A stretch of 13,121 nucleotides of DNA from Lysobacterales bacterium. Lineage in GTDB: Bacteria; Pseudomonadota; Gammaproteobacteria; Xanthomonadales; SZUA-36. The DNA lies in assembly GCA_029287515.1 (NCBI GenBank), contig JARFQZ010000088.1, forward strand, positions 1 to 13,121, in the 5' to 3' direction. Numbering within the stretch: the first letter of the stretch is position 1; each line of letters begins with the position of its first letter. A program made the translations under genes and the position numbers. The notes under the pieces are model-generated. The model saw only the letters and a program-made list of their open reading frames with translations. It made no database searches and had not been told where the DNA came from. Below are positions 1-9,843 of this stretch, one piece after another.

Positions 1-1
1 C

Positions 2-1494
<1,493 letters not shown>

Positions 1495-1504
<10 letters not shown>

Positions 1505-3711
1505 AACCGCAGAATCACGCCGCCCAAAGGCGGCAGGGTAAATTGCAGACTGTGTTCCCTGCCGTGGAAGGGAACGTGTTCGCTGTGCAGATCGCCGCGA
1601 TTTTCCACACCGGATCCGCCATAGTTCTGCGAGTCGGAGTTGAATACCTCGTGATACACACCTGGCGACGCTATCGGAATGCGGTATCCGTCCCGGGCAA
1701 CGGGCGTGAAATTCAGCACGATTACCAGCGCTTCATTATGGCTTCGGCGGAGAAAGGATATGACCGACTGGTCCTTATCGTCGCCACTGAGCCACTCGAA
1801 CCCGCGTGCATCGTGATCCCATTCAGAAAGCGCGGGGTGTTCATGCTGCAGGAGATTCAGGTCCCGTAACATGGCGTGCACGCCTGATGGCAGGGTTTCA
1901 TTGCTGCGTTCCCATGACAGCGCGGTACCTGAATTCCATTCCTCCATCTGGGCGAATTCTCCGCCCATGAACAGCAACTGTTTACCCGGGTAGGCCCACT
2001 GGTAGGTATATAACAAACGCAGGTTGGCAAACCGCTGCCAGTCGTCGCCCGGCATTTTCCCGAACAGGGAGTTTTTAAGGTGCACCACCTCGTCGTGCGA
2101 CAGGGGCAGCATGAAATTCTCGTGGAACGCGTATAACGGCCCGAACGTCAGCATTTCCTGGTGAAACTTCCGGTGCACCGGTTCTTTCTCGAAGTAATCC
2201 AGTGTGTCGTGCATCCAGCCCATGTTCCATTTCAGGCCAAAACCGAGCCCGCCCGCCGTGGTGTCCCGGGTAACCCCCGGCCAGGCAGTAGACTCTTCCG
2301 CGATCATCACGCAACCGGGGCATTCGTGGCCCACGGCTTCATTCAGCTGCCGGATGAAATCGACTGCCTCGAGGTTGGTGTTGCCGCCATATCGGTTTGG
2401 CAGCCACTGCCCTTCCTCACGGGAGAAATTCAGGTACAGCATCGAAGCCACGGCATCGACCCGCAGGCCGTCGAGGTGAAATTCCTTCATCCAATAGATG
2501 GCATTGGAAATCAGGAAACTGCGGACCTCGTTGCGTTCGTAATTGAACACCAGGGTCCCCCAGTCCGGATGACCTGCCTTGATCGGTTCGTGGTATTCAT
2601 ACAGCGCCTGGCCGTCAAAAGCCGCCAGCGCGTGGTCATCGCGGGGGAAATGCGCGGGTACCCAGTCCAGCAGGACCCCGATGCCGTTCTGGTGGAAATG
2701 GTCTACGAATGCCCGGAAGTCGTCGGGTGATCCAAACCGGCTGGTCGGGGCGAAATACCCGGTGGTCTGGTAGCCCCAGGATTCATCCAGCGGATGTTCC
2801 ATGATGGGCATCAGTTCGATGTGTGTAAACCCAAGGTGCTTGACGTAGGAACACAGTTCTTCGGCAGCCCTCCGGTAGCCCATGAAACTTCCGTCCTCAT
2901 TGCGCCGCCAGGAACCGAGGTGGACTTCGTACACGGACATCGGCCTGGCATGCCAGCCGCCGGCGCTTTTCGCCTGCTCCCACTCCTGGTCACCCCACTG
3001 ATGTTGTGGCTCGCCGGTAACCAGGCTTGCGGTTCCCGGCCTGAACTCGCAGGCGCGGGCGAACGGGTCGGTTTTGATGATCAGGTCTCCGGTTTGCGCA
3101 TTCCTGATTTCGAAGCGGTAATGACCGTGACTGATGCCGGGGATGAACAATTCCCAGATTCCCTGGCTGCGGTGTAGCCGCATTGGATGGCAGCGCCCGT
3201 CCCAGTCATTGAAATCGCCGATCACGCTGACCCTGCCCGCGTTCGGCGCCCACACGGAAAACAATGTTCCGTCCACTGAATCGACGCGGTGGGGGCACGC
3301 TCCGAGCATGTGCTGTGCATAACGGTGGTGGCCCTGGTGAAATGCATCCATTTCCCCGGAATCAAGCTGTGGCCAGAAACTGTAGGGATCTGTAAATTCC
3401 AGTTCACCGCCCCCTTCCACTTCGCGGATCACATGGTAGTGAGCCGCGACTTCTCCAGCCGGCGCCAGGCATTCAAACAGGTCGGTTCCCGGCAAACGCT
3501 GCATGGGACGTGCTTTGTTCCCCAACCATGCACGGGTCGTACGGGGCAGGAAACAACGGAACACTTCCTGTTGTTTCCACTCGTGCCTACCCAGGATGGA
3601 AAACGGGTCACCATGCCTGCCTTCCGCCAGGTGACGGACCGGGTCGGAATCGGCTTCCACGGTAAATTCCGGTGTTGTTGACTTGATATCGGATTTTTTG
3701 TCTTTTTTCAC
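1495..3711 (-). CDS. glgB: 1,4-alpha-glucan branching enzyme (GH13)
   Basis: GlgB cuts alpha-1,4 chains and rejoins them as alpha-1,6 branches during glycogen synthesis. The 738-residue product has the long architecture: N1 module (about 20-110, with HGDPFSILGRH), CBM48 (about 143-228, with TLFSVWAPNAGRVSVIGDFN), a GH13 barrel (about 255-620) and a C-terminal beta domain. Catalytic residues, by the known family motifs, are Asp419 (GLRVDAV), Glu472 (MIAEEST) and Asp540 (LPLSHDEVVH); region I is GVLLDWVPAHF. All match E. coli D405, E458 and D526 with a constant offset of 14. The start used is a GTG with only a weak upstream ribosome site. An in-frame GTG at 3658-3660, preceded by CGGAA, would give 721 residues, close to E. 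coli, and remove a Lys-rich leader. It is convergent with glgP (10-base overlap) and divergent from glgC. The function is secure; the start is not. Confidence 0.97.
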
Positions 3712-3770
3712 TGTATTGTCACGTCCAAATACGTATCATGAATGTAGCACAGACAGGAATGGGAAGAATC
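3712..3770. promoter_or_regulatory. Divergent glgB / glgC spacer
   Basis: With the chosen starts only 59 bases separate two divergent genes, and just 26 if glgC begins at ATG 3738. TTGTCA (3716-3721) and TTGACT (3678-3683, inside the glgB 5' end) resemble -35 boxes for glgC, but neither has a convincing -10 at normal spacing. If glgB begins at the inner GTG (3660), the spacer grows to 110 bases and could hold both promoters. The 10-mer TATTGTCACG at 3714-3723 recurs in the gabT/antiporter spacer. Confidence 0.4.
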
Positions 3771-5015
3771 ATGCATCCGAAAAAATCCGGACGTTTTGTC
3801 AGCGCGCTCACGCGCAGTACGATGGCCATGATCATGGCCGGCGGGCGCGGATCCAGGCTGGAGGACCTCACGGCCATCCGGGCGAAGCCGGCCACCCCGT
3901 TTGGCGGCAAGTTCCGCATCATAGATTTTCCGCTGTCCAACTGTGTCAATTCGGGTATCCGCCAGATTTTTATCTTGAGCCAGTACAAGGCCCACTCGCT
4001 GATTCAACACATTCATCGTGGCTGGGGCTACCTGAGAGGTGAATTTGGTGAATTCATCCAGATCGTGCCGGCGCAGCAGCAGGTGGATACGAGCTGGTAC
4101 AAAGGAACCGCGGATTCTATCTTCCAGAACCTGGACCTTGTCCGTGAACATGCCCCCGACCACGTCCTGATCCTTGCGGGCGACCATATCTACAAGATGG
4201 ACTATGGTCCGATGATCGCCCAGCACACGGAGAATAACGCAGACATCACCGTGGGCGTTATCCAGGTGCCATTGCACGAAGCAACCGGTTTCGGCGTCAT
4301 GACCATCGACGAGGACAACAAGATCACCGAATTTGCGGAAAAACCCGTCAATCCAACCCCTGTTCCAGGGAACCCCGACGCCGCCATGGCCTCGATGGGT
4401 ATCTATGTTTTCAACCGCGAATTTCTGCTGGAGGTTCTCGAGGAAGATGCGATCGACCCGGAATCGGAGCACGATTTCGGCAAGAACATCATTCCCAGGT
4501 GCATCGAAAAATGCCGGGTGTATGCCTACCCTTTCCATGACGTGAAAACCCGGGCGCAGAGTTACTGGCGAGACGTGGGGACGGTTGACGCCTATTTCCG
4601 CGCCAACCTGGAACTGATCTACATCCACCCGGAACTGAACCTGTACGACGATGAATGGCCGATCTGGACTTACCAGGAGCAGTTGCCGCCGGCCAAGTTC
4701 GTGCTGGACGATTCAGGACGGGTCGGCATGGCCACCAACTCCATGGTCTCAGGAGGATGCATCGTATCAGGCGCGTACGTGCGCCAATCCCTGCTTTTCT
4801 CCAGCGTAACCGTGGATGAAGGAAGCGAAGTGATCCAGGCCGTTGTGCTGCCGCAGGCCCATATCGGCCGGCACTGCCGCATTACGCGCGCAATCATCGA
4901 CAAGCGCTGCGACATTCCCGATGGCACAGTGATCGGTGAAGATCACGCGGAAGACGCGAAACGCTTTACAGTCACGGCCGAAGGGGTCGTGCTGGTTTGT
5001 CCGCATATGCTTTGA
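3771..5015 (+). CDS. glgC: Glucose-1-phosphate adenylyltransferase (ADP-glucose pyrophosphorylase)
   Basis: GlgC makes ADP-glucose from ATP and glucose-1-phosphate, the committed and allosterically controlled step of bacterial glycogen synthesis. In 414-residue numbering the nucleotidyltransferase domain carries the GGRGSRL loop (24-30), RAKPATPFGGKFRIIDFPLS with Lys39 (the fructose-1,6-bisphosphate-site lysine position in E. coli), LAGDHIYK with catalytic Asp138, and FAEKP with Lys191 (the glucose-1-phosphate lysine, E. coli K195). A C-terminal left-handed beta-helix region follows, with PPAKFV, SMVSGGCIVSG and VIGEDHAEDAKRF. I chose ATG 3771 because GGGAAG lies just upstream and the 8 residues before RFVSALTR resemble relatives. 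An in-frame ATG at 3738 (425 residues) has no visible ribosome site. Its 3' end stops 3 bases short of the convergent glgA. Retained Lys39 suggests FBP-type activation, as an inference from the family. Confidence 0.96.
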   Translation: MHPKKSGRFVSALTRSTMAMIMAGGRGSRLEDLTAIRAKPATPFGGKFRIIDFPLSNCVNSGIRQIFILSQYKAHSLIQHIHRGWGYLRGEFGEFIQIVPAQQQVDTSWYKGTADSIFQNLDLVREHAPDHVLILAGDHIYKMDYGPMIAQHTENNADITVGVIQVPLHEATGFGVMTIDEDNKITEFAEKPVNPTPVPGNPDAAMASMGIYVFNREFLLEVLEEDAIDPESEHDFGKNIIPRCIEKCRVYAYPFHDVKTRAQSYWRDVGTVDAYFRANLELIYIHPELNLYDDEWPIWTYQEQLPPAKFVLDDSGRVGMATNSMVSGGCIVSGAYVRQSLLFSSVTVDEGSEVIQAVVLPQAHIGRHCRITRAIIDKRCDIPDGTVIGEDHAEDAKRFTVTAEGVVLVCPHML

Positions 5016-5018
5016 TCA

Positions 5019-6485
5019 TCAGGAACTCATGAGCTTGCGAAACCGTTCCAGGTAGATCTTTCCCTGTTCGTCCCAGGAATAGTCCTTGGCCATTCCGTTG
5101 AAGGTCACCTGTTTCCAGCCGTGCTTGTTGCGGTACAGGTCAAGCGCTGTATTCACAGCCCATTTCAGGCCATTGGCGTCAAAATCGTGGAACACAACCC
5201 CGGTTCCGCGTCCGCTTCCGGGATCGAAATGCTGAACCGAATCGGCCAGCCCGCCTGTCGCGCGCACCACCGGAACGGTGCCGTACTTCAGGCTGTACAT
5301 CTGGTTGAGGCCACAGGGCTCATAGCGGGAAGGCATCAGGAACAGGTCACTGCCGGCCTCGATCCGGTGGGCGAGCTGATTGTTGAAACCCTGGTAAAAA
5401 TAAACGCGCCCCGGAAATTTCGCCTGCAGCCAATGAAAGAACTGCTCGTGATCGTGTTCACCACTACCCAGGACCACCAGGGAAAAGTCACGCTTGGCCA
5501 ATAACTCCGGGATGACCTGCTGCACCAGCTCGATGCCTTTTTGATAGGTCAGCCGGGTTACCATCCCGATAAGGGGCTGGTCAAACCGGTACTCCATATC
5601 CAGCTCTTTCAGCAGGGCTTTCTTGTTCTGTTCCTTGCCCTCGAGTTTCTTCGCCGAGTAATTGAACGGTATCAGTGTGTCTGTCTCAGGATCCCACTCG
5701 TCGTAGTCCACGCCGTTAAGGATGCCCGCTACAGACCCACCGCGAGCCCGCAACGCCTGTTCGAGCCCCATACCGTATTCCGGCTCGAGAATCTCCTTCG
5801 CATAGGTTGGACTGACCGTGGTGAGAAGGTCTGCATGCATAACCCCTGTTTTCATGAAATTGACCCGGTCACCGGCAAGATCATCCGCATCCAGCATGCC
5901 GGCCGAATCAGCCAGGCCCATATCACCGAGTATGCCCGCACCGAAGACGCCCTGGTAACCGATATTGTGGATGGTCAGCACTGACTTGGTCCCGCTGAAC
6001 AATTGATCCCAGCCGTAAATCGTCTTCAGGTAAATGGGGACCAGTGCGGTATGCCAGTCGTGGCAATGGACAATATCCGGTGCAAAATTGATCTGCTGGC
6101 AAAACTCCAGGCCCGCACGTGACAACAGGATGAAGCGGAGGTGTTCGTCGGGCCCCGAATAGATTTCTTCCCCGCCGAACAATTCCGGGCAATCCAACAG
6201 GTAAATATCGGGGCCGGCTCCTTTTGAAACCGCCTTTACAATACCGTAACTGAACGATCTTTCACCCAGGGTTATCTCCAGGTTTTCCAGCCCCGGCACC
6301 TTTTCGATCTTGAGTTCGGAGTCGTCGAGTGTGGCGTAAAATGGCATGAGCACCCGGATATCCTGACCCGCCGATAAGAAATAATCAGACAGGGCCGCGG
6401 ACACATCGGCAAGACCGCCGGTCTTGGCTAAAGGGGTCAATTCAGCACAGACAAGGAAAATCTTCAGGCTGGCGTCAGGAGGCAA
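5019..6485 (-). CDS. glgA: Glycogen synthase, ADP-glucose type (GT5)
   Basis: GlgA transfers glucose from ADP-glucose to the non-reducing end of an alpha-1,4-glucan. The 488-residue product is close to the E. coli length (477) and has both Rossmann-like GT-B domains. Lys21 lies in the KTGGLADV loop that binds ADP-glucose; HCHDWHTALVP spans 140-150; Arg311 and Lys316 lie in MVTRLTYQKG; and Glu389 in RYEPCGLNQMYSLKYG is the family catalytic glutamate (E. coli E377). The start is TTG: an in-frame TGA sits only four codons upstream, the conserved LKIFLVCAEL segment begins at once, and a GAGGAA ribosome site lies 5 to 7 bases before it. It is convergent with glgC and divergent from the crotonase gene. 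A single -10-like element (TAAAAT on this strand, 6521-6526) lies about 30 bases upstream with no good -35. The function is secure. Confidence 0.97.
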   Translation of the reverse strand: MPPDASLKIFLVCAELTPLAKTGGLADVSAALSDYFLSAGQDIRVLMPFYATLDDSELKIEKVPGLENLEITLGERSFSYGIVKAVSKGAGPDIYLLDCPELFGGEEIYSGPDEHLRFILLSRAGLEFCQQINFAPDIVHCHDWHTALVPIYLKTIYGWDQLFSGTKSVLTIHNIGYQGVFGAGILGDMGLADSAGMLDADDLAGDRVNFMKTGVMHADLLTTVSPTYAKEILEPEYGMGLEQALRARGGSVAGILNGVDYDEWDPETDTLIPFNYSAKKLEGKEQNKKALLKELDMEYRFDQPLIGMVTRLTYQKGIELVQQVIPELLAKRDFSLVVLGSGEHDHEQFFHWLQAKFPGRVYFYQGFNNQLAHRIEAGSDLFLMPSRYEPCGLNQMYSLKYGTVPVVRATGGLADSVQHFDPGSGRGTGVVFHDFDANGLKWAVNTALDLYRNKHGWKQVTFNGMAKDYSWDEQGKIYLERFRKLMSS

Positions 6486-6490
6486 TGGTG

Positions 6491-6496
6491 TTCCTC
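6491..6496 (-). promoter_or_regulatory. Ribosome binding site fixing the TTG start of glgA
   Basis: On the minus strand GAGGAA precedes the TTG codon at 6485-6483, with an in-frame TGA overlapping the site (6497-6495). No ATG or GTG is available between that stop and the conserved N-terminal block, so the TTG is the only reasonable start. Confidence 0.7.
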
Positions 6497-6556
6497 ATTT
6501 CCAAAGGGGTGAAAAATGTTATTTTAAGGCCAGCAAGGGTCAGGAATCGAGAAAAA

Positions 6557-7360
6557 ATGCAAAAGGAAAACCGGGTTTCATTGAGGCTTGAGAACCAGGT
6601 CGCACTGGTGGAGTTGAACCGCCCTGAAAAACACAATGCCCTGGACCTGGAAATGTTCCACGCCATCGTCGCGGTGCAAAAACAACTGGCGAGGGAAAAG
6701 ACGCTTCGCGCCGTCGTCTTATCGGGGTCAGGCGTGGATTTCTGCACGGGCCTCGATATCAAATCGATCATGAAAAACCGCTCGGGCATGCTCAGATTAT
6801 TGTGGAAATGGCTGCCCTGGCAGGCAAACCTCGCGCAGCAGGTCAGCGTTGGCTGGCGCCGCATGTCCTTACCGGTGTTCGCCGCCATTCATGGCCGCTG
6901 CTGGGGAGGAGGCCTGCAGATAGCCCTGGGGGCGGATTTCCGTTACGTCGAGCCACAAGCGTCACTTTCCATCATGGAAGGCAGGTGGGGGCTGATTCCC
7001 GACATGGGTGGCACGCTGGCGCTGCGGGAATTGCTGCCCAGGGACCACGCCATGCTGCTTGCGATGTCCGCACAGGAATTCAACGGAACCCGGGCCCTCG
7101 AACTGGGGCTCGCGACCGCAGCTACAGAGGCTCCTGTGGAGACTGCAACGGTCGCGGCGAGACAATTGGCCGAACGATCACCAGATGCTGTCGCGGCAGT
7201 CAAACGCCTGTGCAGGAAAAGCTGGAAAAACGGCTCAGGCAGGGCGCTCGCCAGGGAAACTGCTTACCAGATCCGTATTCTGACGGGGAAAAACCAGCGC
7301 ATCGCGGTGCGCCGGCAATTGGGTGATGACATCGATTACAAACGCCCCTCACGCTGGTGA
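6557..7360 (+). CDS. Enoyl-CoA hydratase/isomerase (crotonase) family protein
   Basis: Crotonase-fold proteins act on acyl-CoA thioesters, polarising the carbonyl through an oxyanion hole made of two backbone amides. From ATG 6557 the product is 267 residues, the normal size. It opens straight into the fold (VALVELNRPEKHNALD), then FCTGLDIKS (62-70) and HGRCWGGGLQIALGADFRY (112-130), both oxyanion-hole segments, and LSIMEGRWGLIPDMGGT (137-153). The position of rat crotonase Glu144 is Gln121, the Glu164 position is kept as Glu141, and Asp149 sits where some enoyl/dienoyl-CoA isomerases have an acidic residue. So isomerase or another activity is as likely as hydration. A longer in-frame start at ATG 6485 adds 24 poorly conserved residues and would touch the divergent glgA start codon; AGGAA at 6542-6546 favours 6557. 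The 3' end overlaps the convergent hydrolase by 25 bases. The family is secure; the substrate is unknown. Confidence 0.9.
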   Translation: MQKENRVSLRLENQVALVELNRPEKHNALDLEMFHAIVAVQKQLAREKTLRAVVLSGSGVDFCTGLDIKSIMKNRSGMLRLLWKWLPWQANLAQQVSVGWRRMSLPVFAAIHGRCWGGGLQIALGADFRYVEPQASLSIMEGRWGLIPDMGGTLALRELLPRDHAMLLAMSAQEFNGTRALELGLATAATEAPVETATVAARQLAERSPDAVAAVKRLCRKSWKNGSGRALARETAYQIRILTGKNQRIAVRRQLGDDIDYKRPSRW

Positions 7361-8454
7361 TTGCCGCCTCGGGCCGGACTGTTTTCAACCTGCTCGATAA
7401 ATTCGCCGATTTTTTCCCAGGCTTCGCGCGCTTCGGGCACCTCGGGATAGAACAACTGCCACACGTGCAGCAATCCTGCCCAGGATTGCAGCCGGACAGG
7501 CGAACCGGCTTTTCGGGCCTTGTTGACGTAGCGTCTGGCGTCATCCAGCAACATCTCGGCTTCACTGACCTGGATGAGCATGGGTGGCAGACCGGATAAA
7601 TCTCCAAAAATCGGCGAGACCAGCGGGTTCGCCTGGCGGCACCTGTTTTCAAGCACGAAAATCCAGGACAGAATCCATGTTGGGATTTTCAGCAACCTGC
7701 CGAACATCGGCGCCAGCATATAATCCGTCCCCAGGTTGTTCCGGATGCTCGGTGAGGACTAAGTCGAATCACTGAGAGGAGACAAGGCCACGACCGCATC
7801 TGGCGCCCGTAGTTTTTGATCACGTACCCACGCAGCCATCATCAGCGTAAGGTTGCCGCCCGCGGAATCCCCCCCCACGAACAGCCGGGATGGCTGTGAC
7901 GGTCCCTCAGGACCATTTTCCAGGATCCAGCGGTAGGCCGACCGGCAGTCCTCGACCCCGTCCGTGCGCCTGTTTTCAGGCATCAGGCGATAGTCGATCG
8001 CAAGCACGGCGGCATTGGCCACCTCTGAAAACCGGCTGGTGGCGCTCCGGTGGCTGTTCGGGCTGCCGGCGATAAATCCGCCGCCATGCAGGTAGAGCAC
8101 GCGACGCGATGGATCAATGCCCGGCGCCAGCACCCACTCAGCCGGCAGGCCATCAATCTCTACCGGTTTGAACCTGGCTGCAAATTCTTTTCCGTTAGGC
8201 ATGTTTTCCATGAAGTTACGGGAAAACAGCAACAGCTCCTTGCGAGACATCCCCTTGACCTGTTTTCCCATTGCCAGGAATTCGCTCACAAGCGACTGGT
8301 GTCCCTCACTGGGGCCATCCGGCCTGGAGAATCGTTCTATGGCGCCGGCATCAATTGTCTGATCAAAAGGTGCAAGGTCTTCACCTCGCCTGATCCAGAT
8401 GCCGGCCAGCCAGACTGCAACAGCAATGATAACCAGCGTGTAGACAATCCACAT
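7336..8454 (-). pseudogene. Alpha/beta hydrolase of the hormone-sensitive lipase family, interrupted by an in-frame TAG
   Basis: The gene encodes a membrane-anchored esterase or lipase-type protein split by one stop codon. The upstream piece (8454-7759, 231 residues) has an N-terminal hydrophobic helix (about 2-20), the oxyanion motif LHGGGFIAG (His123) and nucleophile Ser197 in GGDSAGGN. It stops at TAG (7761-7759) after LSPLSDST. The same frame continues without a break: SSPSIRNNLGTDY, then from Met at 7719 the downstream piece to TAA at 7336, with the acid position Glu300 (SEAEMLLDD) and His330 (AGLLHVWQLF). Counting the TAG as one codon, the whole frame is 372 codons and covers the complete HSL-type fold. 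Only the amber codon is abnormal, so this is a single-base nonsense change, a read error, or (least likely) readthrough. Its ATG is 1 base after the gabT stop, implying co-transcription and coupled translation. It overlaps the crotonase gene 3' end by 25 bases. The substrate is unknown. Confidence 0.85.
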
Positions 8455-8455
8455 C

Positions 8456-9739
8456 TCAATCGGCTCCCAGGCAAGCCGTGAAAGCCGCTTTCAGGATCTC
8501 CAGGCCCTCATCCACGTGCTTTGACTTGATGGTCAGCGGCACGAGGATGCGAATCACGTTACCCCGTACACCGCAGGACAGCAGGATCAGGCCCATTTCG
8601 GCCGCCTTTGAGACCAGGGCCTTCGTGAGTTCCGTATCAGGCCGGTTGAAGTCGCCTTGCATTATCAACTCCATGGCCACCATCGCGCCGAGGCCCCTGA
8701 CATCCCCGATGACCTCCGGAAAATCTGCCTGCAACCGCAGCATGGCGGCTTTCAGACGGTTACCCGTTTCGATGGCGCGTTCGCAAAGCGCTTCTTTTTC
8801 AATGACCTCCAGCACGGCAAGGCCGGCAGCACAACCCAGCGGTGATGCGGCATAAGTCCCACCCAGCCCACCAGGCTCCGGCGCATTCATGACACCGGCT
8901 TTACCCACAACAGCCGCTAGCGGGTAACCGCCTGCTATCCCCTTGGCCAGGGTCATGATGTCCGGTTCTATACCCGCATACTCGGTTGCAAACATCCGAC
9001 CTGTTCTCGCAAACCCTGTTTGAATTTCATCTATTATCAATAAAATACCTTGCTTATCGCAGATTTCACGTAAACTCCGTAGGAATCCGTCCGGAACCGG
9101 ATAGAAACCACCCTCGCCCTGCACAGGCTCGATAATAATGGCCGCAACACGGTCCGGCTGAATGTCATTCTTGAACAGCTGGTCAAGCGCTTCCAGGGAT
9201 GCGTCTGCGCTGACACCGAGGTACTCCGCAGGAAAGGGCGCATGGTAGATTTCAGGAGTAAAAGGACCGAACCCCTTCTTGTAGGGCACGACCTTACCGG
9301 TAAGCCCCATACAGAGGTTGGTTCTTCCATGGAATCCGCCGCTGAAAGCGATAACACCGGGCCGTCCGGTTGACGCACGGGCAATCTTGACGGCATTTTC
9401 CACCGCCTCGGCCCCGGTCGACACGAAGATCGCCCTGGCATCATCGATCGGCACGATCTCCGTCAGTTTCTCTGCCAGTTCCACTGCGCTCGAATAGGGC
9501 GTGACCATGACGCAGGTATGGCTGAAGGCTTCCACCTGAGCGCTGACGGCGGAGACGATCGCCGGGTGGCTGTGACCGGTATTGACCACGGCGATACCTG
9601 CACCGAAATCCAGGTAACGATTACCCTCGGCATCCCACAACTCGGCATTGCGCGCTTTTTCGATATACACCGGCAACATGTTGCCCATGCCCCGCGCGAA
9701 CACCCGGTTTTTTCGTTCTTGCCAGTCGTTGTTATTCAT
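8456..9739 (-). CDS. gabT: 4-aminobutyrate aminotransferase (class III PLP aminotransferase)
   Basis: GabT moves the amino group of 4-aminobutyrate to 2-oxoglutarate, giving succinate semialdehyde and glutamate in the cytoplasm. The 427-residue product matches E. coli GabT in length, and its key residues follow with an almost constant offset. They are Ile49 in GAGIAVVNTGH (E. coli I50), Arg139 in GGFHGRT (R141), Glu209 in EPVQGEGG (E211), Asp237 in IIDEIQTGF (D239) and the PLP lysine Lys266 in TLAKGIAGGYPLAA (K268). Ile49 plus Glu209 fit GABA rather than ornithine or acetylornithine aminotransferases, although 5-aminovalerate is a common second substrate. The ATG at 9739 is preceded by GGGAATTGAAAG, a modest ribosome site. 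The gene heads a minus-strand pair with the interrupted hydrolase 1 base downstream. It is divergent from the antiporter across a 104-base spacer. Confidence 0.93.
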   Translation of the reverse strand: MNNNDWQERKNRVFARGMGNMLPVYIEKARNAELWDAEGNRYLDFGAGIAVVNTGHSHPAIVSAVSAQVEAFSHTCVMVTPYSSAVELAEKLTEIVPIDDARAIFVSTGAEAVENAVKIARASTGRPGVIAFSGGFHGRTNLCMGLTGKVVPYKKGFGPFTPEIYHAPFPAEYLGVSADASLEALDQLFKNDIQPDRVAAIIIEPVQGEGGFYPVPDGFLRSLREICDKQGILLIIDEIQTGFARTGRMFATEYAGIEPDIMTLAKGIAGGYPLAAVVGKAGVMNAPEPGGLGGTYAASPLGCAAGLAVLEVIEKEALCERAIETGNRLKAAMLRLQADFPEVIGDVRGLGAMVAMELIMQGDFNRPDTELTKALVSKAAEMGLILLSCGVRGNVIRILVPLTIKSKHVDEGLEILKAAFTACLGAD

Positions 9740-9843
9740 CTTTCAATTCCCGTCAGGTCAAACGCTATTGTCCAGCACTTTTATTGTCACGGAAAGCCCA
9801 ACCGACGATTTTGGCTGTGTAAAGACCCAAGTGCTGGTAGTCT
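9740..9843. promoter_or_regulatory. Divergent gabT / antiporter intergenic region with short inverted and direct repeats
   Basis: This 104-base spacer is the longest gene-free stretch in the window and must hold the promoters of two divergent genes. It contains a perfect 9-base inverted repeat, CCAGCACTT at 9772-9780 and AAGTGCTGG at 9829-9837, with 48 bases between the arms. It also has a direct repeat of TATTGTC at 9766-9772 and 9782-9788, 16 bases apart. TTGTCA (9784-9789) is a fair -35 for the + gene, but the matching -10 (GATTTT at 9807-9812) is poor. No promoter could be fixed for gabT. Operator use of the repeats is inference. Confidence 0.5.
9772..9837. repeat. 9-bp perfect inverted repeat (CCAGCACTT ... 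AAGTGCTGG)
   Basis: The arms are 9772-9780 and 9829-9837, identical as reverse complements, and do not extend further in either direction. The 48-base loop makes a simple hairpin unlikely; a protein-bridged pair of half sites or chance are the alternatives. Confidence 0.5.

Noticed and set aside
1519..1534. GC hairpin GCCGCC-CAAA-GGCGGC just after the glgP stop, as a possible terminator
   Set aside because: The stem is only 6 bp and no T-tract follows on either strand. The bases encode the conserved Pro-Pro-Leu-Gly-Gly of GlgB, so the symmetry is explained by coding.
2161..2730. A 189-codon plus-strand frame inside glgB
   Set aside because: It is a shadow of the branching-enzyme gene; no domain or ribosome site supports it.
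3708..4628. A 306-codon minus-strand reading frame fully inside glgC
   Set aside because: It is antisense to a gene with all GlgC motifs intact, has no recognisable domain, and long antisense frames are common in GC-rich, codon-biased genes.
5013..5033. Short palindromes (TGATCA, CTCATGAG) at the glgC/glgA junction as a terminator
   Set aside because: They are too short and AT-rich to form a stable stem, and no T-run follows.
6485..6556. Longer N-terminus of the crotonase from ATG 6485
   Set aside because: It would share a base with the glgA TTG start, adds 24 residues not part of the fold, and lacks a ribosome site; ATG 6557 gives the normal family length.
7336..8454. Two separate hydrolase genes rather than one broken gene
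   Set aside because: Both pieces are in the same frame, the downstream piece lacks the nucleophile and the upstream piece lacks the acid and His, and together they make one complete HSL-type domain.
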